Below are positions 1 through 5,062 of a stretch of 5,876 nt of DNA, piece after piece. This DNA is from an uncultured Eubacterium sp. (GTDB lineage Bacteria; Bacillota; Clostridia; Lachnospirales; Lachnospiraceae): positions 1 through 5,876 of the forward strand of contig CAUCXT010000085.1 of the NCBI GenBank assembly GCA_958446835.1. The letters are read 5' to 3'. The notes under the pieces were generated by a model. That model made no database searches. It worked only from the letters and a program-made list of their open reading frames with translations, and was not told the origin of the DNA. Each line of letters begins with the position of its first letter. The first letter of the stretch is position 1. A program made the translations under genes and the position numbers.

Positions 1-52
1 ACCCACGTATCTAGCTTGGAAGGCTAGTGTTCTACCATTGAACTACACCCGC
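1..52 (-). tRNA. tRNA-Gly (anticodon TCC), 3' part missing at the window edge
   Basis: Read on the minus strand, the gene starts with GCGGGTG at position 52. It shows a D-stem GTTC/GAAC, an anticodon stem CTAGC/GCTAG and the loop CTTCCAA, giving anticodon TCC (plus-strand 18-20), which reads GGA/GGG glycine codons. The 52 visible bases end inside the 5' strand of the T-stem, so the T-loop and acceptor 3' strand lie outside the window. It sits only 6 nt downstream of tRNA-Pro with no terminator between them, so the two are almost certainly cut from one precursor. Confidence 0.95.
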
Positions 53-58
53 ATACAG

Positions 59-133
59 TCGGGGTGACAGGATTCGAACCTGCGACCTCCTGATCCCAAA
101 TCAGGCGCTCTAGCCAAGCTGAGCCACACCCCG
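59..133 (-). tRNA. tRNA-Pro (anticodon TGG)
   Basis: This is a complete 75-nt cloverleaf on the minus strand. The acceptor CGGGGTG pairs with CACCCCG, the D-stem is GCTC/GAGC, the anticodon stem CCTGA/TCAGG encloses the loop TTTGGGA (anticodon TGG, plus-strand 96-98), and the T-arm is GCAGG-TTCGAAT-CCTGT. The discriminator base is A, followed directly by CTGTAT, so the 3' CCA is not encoded and must be added by tRNA nucleotidyltransferase. It is the first gene of a Pro-Gly tRNA transcript driven by the promoter at 180-208. Confidence 0.97.
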
Positions 134-179
134 GTGTACTTGTTATTTTGTTTTGCGTTATTTCCTTGACGCAAGAATG

Positions 180-240
180 ATTATATTATAACACCACCAA
201 AAAGTCAACACCTTTTTTTAAATTTTTTTAATTTTTTTGA
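180..240 (-). promoter_or_regulatory. Promoter of the tRNA-Pro/tRNA-Gly unit with A-tract UP element
   Basis: On the minus strand, a -35 TTGACT (203-208) and a -10 TATAAT (180-185) are separated by exactly 17 bp, close to the sigma-A consensus. The start point is expected near 173, leaving a leader of about 40 nt before the tRNA-Pro 5' end. Directly upstream are three 7-nt A-tracts (T7 on the plus strand at 213-219, 223-229 and 232-238), spaced 9-10 bp apart. This matches a phased, probably curved UP element as seen at strong stable-RNA promoters. An earlier TATAAT copy 5 bp closer to the -35 gives only a 12-bp spacer and is unlikely to be used. Confidence 0.85.
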
Positions 241-263
241 AAATCAAATAATTGCAACTATTT

Positions 264-284
264 AAGCCCCATAAACAGGGGCTT
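264..284 (-). terminator. Probable terminator of the rlmL-protease-rdgB-yfcE operon
   Basis: A perfect 7-bp stem (AAGCCCC/GGGGCTT, 264-270 with 278-284) with a 7-nt loop begins 6 nt after the yfcE stop codon. The position and GC-rich stem fit an intrinsic terminator. However, the minus-strand tail is TTAAATAGTT rather than a clean U run, so termination may be partial or the hairpin may mainly protect the 3' end. Confidence 0.6.
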
Positions 285-290
285 TGCGGG

Positions 291-773
291 CTATATGGTG
301 TGTAGAGAACAGTACGCTTTTTTGCCATCTTCGGAGATTTCTATTGTTCCGTAGGTACATTTTCTTCCCTCCTGCCTTGGCAGGGAAATGCTTCCCGGAT
401 TAAATGCGCTGATTCCCCTCATATATGTAAGGTCGGGAATATGGCTGTGTCCATAGAGGGCAATATCAGCCCCGACGGACTCAGCCTTGTCTATAAGCCT
501 TCCAAGTCCTGATTTGACCCCGTACGCGTGTCCATGGGTTACGAATATGCGGTGACCGCACACATCAACTACTTCCTCACCCTTTAGCGGACTGCACATA
601 TCACAATTTCCGCGCACCATCACAACCGGGCAATCTACGAATTCCTCAATATAATCTGCAAGATCACCCGAATCCCCACAGTGTATCAGCATGTCAATCG
701 GCTTAATCTGTTCTAACAGTTTAAAAAGATTTGTGTTATAACCATGTGTATCACTCACAACAAGTATCTTCAT
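291..773 (-). CDS. yfcE: YfcE/YsnB-type (MJ0936 family) metallophosphoesterase
   Basis: This is a 160-residue cytoplasmic calcineurin-like phosphodiesterase. All metal-site motifs are present in order: SDTHG (D8, H10), HCGDSGD (D34), RGNCD (N56), FVTHGH (H80, H82) and GHSHIP (H109, H111), followed by NPGS (125-128). Family members hydrolyse phosphodiesters in vitro with a dinuclear metal centre, usually Mn2+; the physiological substrate is generally unknown. The length is normal for the family. The ATG is preceded by AGGTGG with 7-nt spacing. It is the last gene of the operon, 47 nt after rdgB. The same rdgB-then-metallophosphoesterase order is found in Bacillus subtilis (ysnA-ysnB), which supports the assignment and hints at a link to nucleotide clean-up, though no direct link is proven. 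The gene ends in TAG just before a hairpin. Confidence 0.93.
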   Translation of the reverse strand: MKILVVSDTHGYNTNLFKLLEQIKPIDMLIHCGDSGDLADYIEEFVDCPVVMVRGNCDMCSPLKGEEVVDVCGHRIFVTHGHAYGVKSGLGRLIDKAESVGADIALYGHSHIPDLTYMRGISAFNPGSISLPRQEGRKCTYGTIEISEDGKKAYCSLHTI

Positions 774-820
774 AAATTTTCCACCTGCTCAATACTATTC
801 TTAGGTAATTGCAATATCTC

Positions 821-1411
821 CTACAGCCACTCCTTAATATATTTCTTCATCTCAGCAAGCGCCTTGCCTCTGTGGCTCACCTTGTTCTTCTCATCAGCTG
901 TAAGCTGCGCTGTGGTGCGCCCGAACTCAGGCACATACACAATAGGGTCATACCCGAAGCCGTTCTCTCCCATCGGCTCATGCGCTATAATGCCCTCAAT
1001 CGTTCCCCTTGTAGTTCTGACAGTACCATCCGGAAAAACAGCCGCTATGGCGCACACAAAGCGCGCTGTGCGCTTGTCATCCTCCACACCGTCAAGTCTG
1101 TCTATTATGCTCTTATTCTTCACGCTGTAAGGTGTATCCTCACCCATATATCGCGCAGAATAAATTCCCGGCTCTTTGTTAAGGTAATCAACCTCAAGCC
1201 CGGAATCATCCGCCAACACTATATCACTGCTTAGTGCTGCCACTGCCCTTGCCTTTATTATTGCATTCTCCTCGAACGAATTTCCATCCTCCACGATGTC
1301 AAGACTGCAGCCTGCCTCCTTCATTGACAGAATCTCAACACCCAGATCCGCCATAATCATTCTGATTTCTTTCATTTTTCCTTCATTCGTGGTTGCAAAT
1401 ATTATTCTCAT
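821..1411 (-). CDS. rdgB: XTP/dITP diphosphatase (RdgB/HAM1 family)
   Basis: This 196-residue cytoplasmic enzyme removes non-canonical purine nucleotides by hydrolysing XTP, dITP and ITP to the monophosphate plus pyrophosphate, keeping them out of DNA and RNA. Family signatures are complete: TTNEGKMKEI near the N-terminus (residues 7-16), SFEENAIIKA (45-54), LADDSGLEVD (66-75, containing the conserved D68-D69), PGIYSARY (81-88), GENGFGYDPIV (148-158) and KVSHRGKAL (177-185). The length is standard. The start ATG has GAGGAG at 6-nt spacing; this site overlaps the TAG stop of the upstream protease gene by one base and the intergenic gap is only 11 nt, so translation is probably coupled. In B. 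subtilis the homologue ysnA follows rph; here a protease gene takes that upstream place. Confidence 0.97.
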   Translation of the reverse strand: MRIIFATTNEGKMKEIRMIMADLGVEILSMKEAGCSLDIVEDGNSFEENAIIKARAVAALSSDIVLADDSGLEVDYLNKEPGIYSARYMGEDTPYSVKNKSIIDRLDGVEDDKRTARFVCAIAAVFPDGTVRTTRGTIEGIIAHEPMGENGFGYDPIVYVPEFGRTTAQLTADEKNKVSHRGKALAEMKKYIKEWL

Positions 1412-1422
1412 ATTTTTCTCCT

Positions 1423-3129
1423 CTATCTTTTATTTGTAAACATCTTAAGACACACATTGCACTGCTTAGTCTCCTCAGTCCTTATCCAGATATCACCATG
1501 TGGGCTTATGTATCCCTCACCATCATCAATCACAACCGAAGCAGTTGCAGCATCGCCCCGATATTCTACGGCAACCGGACGCTTTGAGTTCGGTGTCTGA
1601 ATATATACAACAATCGCATAGCGCCCGCCCTGCTCAAGTTTCACCTTCTCAGGTATTGTGACCGTATAATATCCAGCATTGCCAAACGTCCCCTTTGTCA
1701 GCAGCCTTCTTGTGCCGAACGAAGCCTCATCCTTGAAGTCCTCAACAATATATACTTCATAGGAGGAATCAGGCGCCACACTGTAAAATGCCACCGCCTC
1801 GAGGCTCTCATCATCATTGGCGGTATACACATTTGCAAAATAAGCATAATCCCTGTCATATCCAATCTGCCCTACCCAGCCGCACAAATCCGTCTGGTAT
1901 ATATTGTCATAATTGTCCGTGCCCTCTATTCCTGTATAGATGACATTGTGGACACCTATATTACTGTCATAATAGGAAACATAGAATACCCCCCTATCGC
2001 CGAACTCCTCTCCCCAGCTGTTAGCACATATAAATGCGCCATCACCCTCCGGTTCAAACGTAAAATTGGAGGCTGGATATGTATCATCCCATCCTATAAT
2101 AACTATATCATGGTTAGGTTTTTCCGGTCCGATATAGCAGTAGGAATACTTATTTTCATCATAATATATAGAAGTGCTCCTGCTGTCGGGCATTTCCATA
2201 TAGAGCGAACTCTGAACTCCTCCATATAAAAACACGGATTTTTTTATATTGTCATAGTTTTTGCTCTCAAGCACCTGTGCTTCCTGAAGGTGCACAACAG
2301 CCTCAAGTCCCTCCGGCGAATACCCATCACCGTATGGGTCATCCTCCTCAAGAACAGGTCCTGTCCATGACGCAAGGTACGCTATAGCCATTGTGTATTC
2401 CCCGCCATCGTTCTGTGTCATGCTGAAATTATTGTTGATGGACATGTGATCCTCAGAGAAATCTATATTGACCTCCGGCTTGAGGGTTGTCTCTAACGCC
2501 ATAAGAGAGGCAAATGCCCAACAGGTTCCAAATGTGCTCTGGTTCTTTATCTCGGGCATTCTCCCCTCTGCACGGTAATCGTAGGTGTACGGAAATACCT
2601 TCTCATCCGGCTTCATATTGGCAAAAGCGACTGTATTGCTGTTAACGTCCCATGTATAGGCGTATGACAAGCCCTCCTCAATGACCTGCGAGGGCACATA
2701 TATATGATTATTCTGGCATAGCACCTTGGTTGGCAGTTCCCTGCTCTGGTCATCGCACATCATTGTTTTCTGACCTGCCGACAATACTATCCTTGAATTG
2801 AACTTTTCAAGAATAAGGTGATTGGAACTATAAAAATTAGCAGCACATGAAAACCATTCCGACAAAACATCCGATGAGATGTACAGTTGTAAGTCATCAT
2901 CAAAAAAAATCTGTTCCGCCGTTGCCGCTACAGATTTTCCGTCTATCTGCAGCTTTATCCCTCTGGAATTTATATTTCCTGCAATTATTCCGCTCCATCT
3001 GCTATCCCTTGTAATTCCCGAAGCTCCCTGCTTTACTGCCTGCGGATTATAGTCATCCATGAAAACCCATATACTGCAGGCTATAACCACAAGCATCACA
3101 GATAAATACCATCTTACTGATTTTCTCAA
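1423..3129 (-). CDS. Membrane-anchored papain-like (C1) cysteine protease with copper-amine-oxidase-like N-domain and lectin-like C-domain
   Basis: The protein has 568 residues and is predicted to act outside the membrane. Residues 1-6 are basic and about 7-24 are hydrophobic (signal anchor; VIAC at 15-18 also resembles a lipobox). Residues about 57-172 resemble the copper-amine-oxidase N-terminal-like domain common in clostridial surface proteins (IDGK, then IYVPSQVIEEGLSYAYTWD). The C1 peptidase core follows: oxyanion Gln197, catalytic Cys203 in GTCWAFAS, His340 in NHDIVIIGW and Asn370 in ANSWGEEFG. The Gln-Cys spacing of six equals that of papain, but the position of papain's Cys22 is Phe200, so that disulfide is absent. 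Residues about 425-525 resemble the lectin-like domain that follows C1 domains in clostridial relatives. No I29 inhibitor propeptide is seen. The start is TTG, with AGGAG 5 nt upstream, overlapping the rlmL stop by 4 nt. Substrate unknown; catalysis is likely because the residues are intact. Confidence 0.88.
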   Translation of the reverse strand: MRKSVRWYLSVMLVVIACSIWVFMDDYNPQAVKQGASGITRDSRWSGIIAGNINSRGIKLQIDGKSVAATAEQIFFDDDLQLYISSDVLSEWFSCAANFYSSNHLILEKFNSRIVLSAGQKTMMCDDQSRELPTKVLCQNNHIYVPSQVIEEGLSYAYTWDVNSNTVAFANMKPDEKVFPYTYDYRAEGRMPEIKNQSTFGTCWAFASLMALETTLKPEVNIDFSEDHMSINNNFSMTQNDGGEYTMAIAYLASWTGPVLEEDDPYGDGYSPEGLEAVVHLQEAQVLESKNYDNIKKSVFLYGGVQSSLYMEMPDSRSTSIYYDENKYSYCYIGPEKPNHDIVIIGWDDTYPASNFTFEPEGDGAFICANSWGEEFGDRGVFYVSYYDSNIGVHNVIYTGIEGTDNYDNIYQTDLCGWVGQIGYDRDYAYFANVYTANDDESLEAVAFYSVAPDSSYEVYIVEDFKDEASFGTRRLLTKGTFGNAGYYTVTIPEKVKLEQGGRYAIVVYIQTPNSKRPVAVEYRGDAATASVVIDDGEGYISPHGDIWIRTEETKQCNVCLKMFTNKR

Positions 3130-3139
3130 TTTTTCTCCT
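3126..3139 (-). promoter_or_regulatory. RBS and TTGA start/stop overlap joining rlmL to the protease gene
   Basis: AGGAG (3135-3139) lies 5 nt before a TTG codon at 3129-3127, whose last two bases are the first two of the rlmL TGA stop (3128-3126). No ATG or GTG gives a better start: the next in-frame Met is residue 12, in the middle of the hydrophobic segment. The arrangement predicts translational coupling, with ribosomes ending rlmL re-initiating at a weak start codon. Confidence 0.8.
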
Positions 3140-4286
3140 GCTTTCCCTGTCTAGGCGGCTTAGGCCCTAAAAACTGATAATAATATGTCTTAAGCATACC
3201 ATTGTATATTTTTCTGTTGGCATCAGCCTTGCGTCCAAAATAGCGCTCAGCCTCTGTATATGAGGTAATCATAAATGCCGACCATGAATCAAGCGCCGCA
3301 AACTGTCTTCCGAATTCACTATAGATAGCCGGAAGCGTCTCCTTATCCTCAAGTCTCTCCCCATAAGGCGGATTGGTTATGATAAATCCATATTTTTTCG
3401 GATGGCTGAGTTCCTTAACCGGTCTCTCCTGAAAATGTATAAGCCCCGACACGCCAGCGTTCTCCGCATTGCGCCTTGCCGTCTTTAAGACCTCCTTATC
3501 AATATCATACCCCTGAATATCTGTCTCTATGGATGTATCGACCAGATCATTTGCCTCATCTATACAATCATACCACATTGAACGTCCGATTATATTATCC
3601 CATTTCTCCCCGGTAAAGCTTCTGTTCATTCCCGGAGCTATGTTTGCCGCCATCATTGCAGCTTCTATCGGGATAGTTCCGCTTCCGCAGAAAGGATCGA
3701 CAAGAATCCTGTCCTTTCTCCAAGGTGACAGCATTATAAGTGCAGCCGCCAGAGTCTCCGAAATAGGCGCTTTTCCGGCTACCGGTCTGTAGCCTCTCTT
3801 ATGAAGTGAATCTCCTGAGCTGTCTATGCATACAGTTACCTCATCCTTATAGTTAAAAATCCTTATAGGATACTCACTTCCCGATTCCTCAAACCAATTC
3901 ACCTTGTAATAAGTCTTGAGCCTCTCAACCATCGCCTTCTTGACAATCGACTGTATATCCGATGAACTGAAAAGCTTACTGTTGACCGTAGTAGCCTTCG
4001 TTACCCAGAACTTACCGTCCTTAGGAATCCACTGCTCCCACTCTATAGCCTTAATTCCTTCAAAAAGCTCATCAAATGTGTATGCCTTAAATCTACCTGC
4101 ACATATCATTACGCGCTCTGCCGTTCTAAGAAAAACATTGGCTCTGCAAAGTGCTTCCGCATCGCCGAGAAATGTGATTCGTCCATCCTCAACACGCTCA
4201 ATATCATACCCTAAATCAATAATTTCTCTCTTTAATACCGCCTCAAGTCCAAAATGACAAGGCACAACAATAGGAAAATTCTTCAT
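3126..4286 (-). CDS. rlmL: THUMP-domain class I SAM-dependent rRNA methyltransferase (RlmL N-half/YpsC type)
   Basis: This 386-residue cytoplasmic enzyme matches the m2G-forming half of E. coli RlmKL, which modifies G2445 of 23S rRNA. The m7G-forming half is absent, as in B. subtilis YpsC. The N-terminal ferredoxin-like region and THUMP RNA-binding domain occupy about residues 1-155, followed by the linker signature LHKRGYR (161-167) and APISETLAAAL (173-183). The Rossmann methyltransferase domain shows motif I DPFCGSGT (197-204), the acidic loop GYDID (259-263) and the catalytic motif IV TNPPYGER (304-311), with NPPY typical of N-methyltransferases acting on exocyclic amines. The ATG has GGAG at 6-nt spacing. 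An out-of-frame ATG lies 4 nt upstream. It is the first gene of the four-gene operon, read from the promoter at 4320-4348. The exact target base is inferred from homology only. Confidence 0.92.
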   Translation of the reverse strand: MKNFPIVVPCHFGLEAVLKREIIDLGYDIERVEDGRITFLGDAEALCRANVFLRTAERVMICAGRFKAYTFDELFEGIKAIEWEQWIPKDGKFWVTKATTVNSKLFSSSDIQSIVKKAMVERLKTYYKVNWFEESGSEYPIRIFNYKDEVTVCIDSSGDSLHKRGYRPVAGKAPISETLAAALIMLSPWRKDRILVDPFCGSGTIPIEAAMMAANIAPGMNRSFTGEKWDNIIGRSMWYDCIDEANDLVDTSIETDIQGYDIDKEVLKTARRNAENAGVSGLIHFQERPVKELSHPKKYGFIITNPPYGERLEDKETLPAIYSEFGRQFAALDSWSAFMITSYTEAERYFGRKADANRKIYNGMLKTYYYQFLGPKPPRQGKQEKN

Positions 4287-4319
4287 TCATATCTCCAATT
4301 CTATAATATTTATATAATG

Positions 4320-4348
4320 ATTGTAGCCCTTGATACCCCCCTTGTCAA
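4320..4348 (-). promoter_or_regulatory. Promoter of the rlmL operon
   Basis: On the minus strand, -35 TTGACA (4343-4348) and -10 TACAAT (4320-4325) have a 17-bp spacer. The predicted start is near 4313, giving a leader of about 27 nt before the rlmL ATG. It faces away from the plus-strand small-RNA promoter, with 56 bp between the two -35 boxes. Confidence 0.85.
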
Positions 4349-4380
4349 ACTGAATTACTGGTTGATTCTCACTACCACAT

Positions 4381-4387
4381 TTCGACA
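4381..4387 (-). promoter_or_regulatory. Possible Spo0A box (TGTCGAA)
   Basis: The minus strand reads TGTCGAA, the core 0A-box heptamer known from Bacillus and clostridial Spo0A targets. It lies between the two divergent promoters, 17 bp before the -35 of the predicted small RNA. A one-mismatch copy, TGTCAAA, covers the rlmL -35 at 4343-4349. A heptamer occurs by chance fairly easily, so this is only suggestive. Confidence 0.35.
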
Positions 4388-4433
4388 TTTTTTTTAAAAA
4401 CCTCTTGCAATTTAGAATATCCTAATGTATAAT
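4387..4433 (+). promoter_or_regulatory. Promoter of the predicted plus-strand small RNA
   Basis: The plus strand shows -35 TTGCAA (4405-4410), a 17-bp spacer and a perfect -10 TATAAT (4428-4433). An AT tract (about 4387-4400) directly upstream could act as an UP element. The start point is predicted at about 4439-4441, which coincides with the base of the first hairpin of the RNA. Confidence 0.75.
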
Positions 4434-4438
4434 ATTCC

Positions 4439-4530
4439 ATGTAAGGTACGTAAGTATCTTATGTATAACCCCTTATTAATTATTTATACTCCCCTCATCG
4501 AAAAAGAAGTGGCTCCCCCACTTCTTTTTC
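4439..4530 (+). ncRNA. Predicted small RNA with GUAA-capped 5' hairpin and C-rich linker
   Basis: This is a predicted transcript of about 92 nt and the only convincing plus-strand unit in the window. The first 26 nt fold into an 11-bp stem (4439-4449 with 4454-4464) closed by C-G and capped by the tetraloop GUAA (GNRA type). Three of the pairs are G-U wobbles that would be A-C mismatches on the other strand, which points to a plus-strand RNA. A linker of about 36 nt (4465-4500) carries AACCCC and ACUCCCCUC. The last 30 nt form a terminator hairpin with loop CUCCC. The C-rich segments could pair with Shine-Dalgarno sequences, as in Gram-positive small RNAs such as RsaE/RoxS. I do not recognise the family; expression is unproven. 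Confidence 0.65.
4501..4530 (+). terminator. Terminator of the predicted small RNA
   Basis: A perfect 12-bp inverted repeat (4501-4512 with 4518-4529) encloses the 5-nt loop CTCCC. The core GAAGTGG/CCACTTC is followed by five T. Because A5 and T5 flank the core on both strands the element could act in both directions, but the only strong promoter pointing at it is the plus-strand one at 4405-4433. Confidence 0.85.
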
Positions 4531-4776
4531 ACTTTCTATAGACATTTATCACTTATCTCATCTACATTATTTATTACGTCACAATATTTATCCACACAGA
4601 ACTTTTTTACATACAACACATATCTCGCTATTTCGCTTATTTATCCACTACAGCAGTATCATTATATATCATCTATTCACAACTGCACTTAATTTCCAGT
4701 CAGGTTTGTAGATTATAATATCCGCCAAATATATCTTCACTTTATGCGGACGCTCACACCGAAATTATCAATAATG
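4531..4776. other. AT-rich spacer without genes, containing DnaA-box-like sites
   Basis: This stretch separates the small-RNA terminator from the tRNA-Arg terminator. I find no ORF with a ribosome binding site, no RNA gene and no convincing promoter. A lone TATAAT at 4714-4719 lacks a -35. The notable content is the row of DnaA-box-like 9-mers at 4588-4681. Confidence 0.6.
4588..4681 (+). promoter_or_regulatory. Cluster of DnaA-box-like 9-mers
   Basis: On the plus strand there is a perfect DnaA box TTATCCACA (4588-4596) and two one-mismatch boxes, TTATCCACT (4641-4649) and CTATTCACA (4673-4681). All are in the same orientation, with start-to-start spacings of 53 and 32 bp, close to 5 and 3 helical turns. 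A further one-mismatch copy, TTATCCAAA, is at 5002-5010. The sites could be a DnaA-binding cluster of the datA/DARS/DBC kind. No dnaA, dnaN or other origin gene is in the window, so an origin is not claimed. Confidence 0.4.
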
Positions 4777-4808
4777 CAAAAAAGACAACCCCAAAAGGAT
4801 TGTCTTAA
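4777..4808 (-). terminator. Terminator of tRNA-Arg
   Basis: On the minus strand a stem AAGACAA/TTGTCTT (4800-4806 with 4782-4788), with a partly paired interior TCC...GGGG, runs into a T-rich tail ending near 4777. It begins 4 nt after the tRNA-Arg discriminator base. There is no T run on the plus-strand side, so it works for the tRNA only. Confidence 0.85.
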
Positions 4809-4810
4809 GA

Positions 4811-4884
4811 TGTGCGTGACAGGATTCGAACCCACGACCTACTGGTCCGTAGCCAGTCGCTCTATCCAGCTGAGCTACACGCAC
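4811..4884 (-). tRNA. tRNA-Arg (anticodon ACG)
   Basis: This is a complete 74-nt cloverleaf on the minus strand. The acceptor GTGCGTG pairs with CACGCAC, the D-stem is GCTC/GAGC, the anticodon stem ACTGG/CCAGT encloses loop CTACGGA (anticodon ACG, plus-strand 4848-4850), and the T-arm contains TTCGAAT. The wobble A would normally be deaminated to inosine by TadA to read CGU, CGC and CGA. The discriminator A is followed by TCTTAAG, so CCA is not encoded. It is a single-gene unit with its own promoter and terminator. Confidence 0.97.
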
Positions 4885-4939
4885 ACATGCATATTAAATT
4901 GAATAACCAATGATTATTCTCTTCATCAGCAACATTGAT

Positions 4940-5001
4940 ATTATATATCACTACTCTTACAATGTCAATAGTTTTTTTCTTTTATTTTATTTTATTTTTT
5001 C
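4940..5001 (-). promoter_or_regulatory. Promoter of tRNA-Arg with A-rich UP element
   Basis: On the minus strand a perfect consensus TTGACA (4963-4968), a 17-bp spacer and TATAAT (4940-4945) are present. The predicted start is near 4933, leaving a leader of about 49 nt. The 30 bp upstream (4971-5001) consist almost entirely of A-tracts at 5-bp spacing on the minus strand, fitting an UP element. The design matches the tRNA-Pro/Gly promoter at the other end of the window. Confidence 0.92.
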
Positions 5002-5062
5002 TTATCCAAACTTGTAATCCCTCAATTTCTAACACAGTATTTACCATTAAAAACGACTTATA

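Noticed and set aside
744..2229. Plus-strand open frames opposite rdgB, yfcE and the protease gene
   Set aside because: They lie entirely or mostly antisense to genes with clear family motifs, show no domain signature and have no convincing ribosome binding sites.
3529..4257. Plus-strand open frames opposite rlmL
   Set aside because: They are antisense shadows of a well-conserved methyltransferase gene, with low-complexity Ser/Ile/Leu-rich translations and no start signals.
4461..4541. A 26-codon plus-strand ORF starting with ATG inside the predicted small RNA
   Set aside because: It has no properly placed ribosome binding site, its start lies in the 3' strand of the first hairpin, and it runs through and past the terminator, so the transcript would lack its stop codon.
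4588..4681. Chromosomal replication origin
   Set aside because: Only one perfect DnaA box is present, and dnaA, dnaN, rpmH or similar origin neighbours are not in the window, so the weaker description of a DnaA-box-like cluster was kept.
4714..4750. TATAAT at 4714-4719 followed by a TCCGC/GCGGA inverted repeat
   Set aside because: There is no -35 at a usable distance, and the stem is only 5 bp with a 20-nt loop and no T tail, so neither a promoter nor a terminator is supported.
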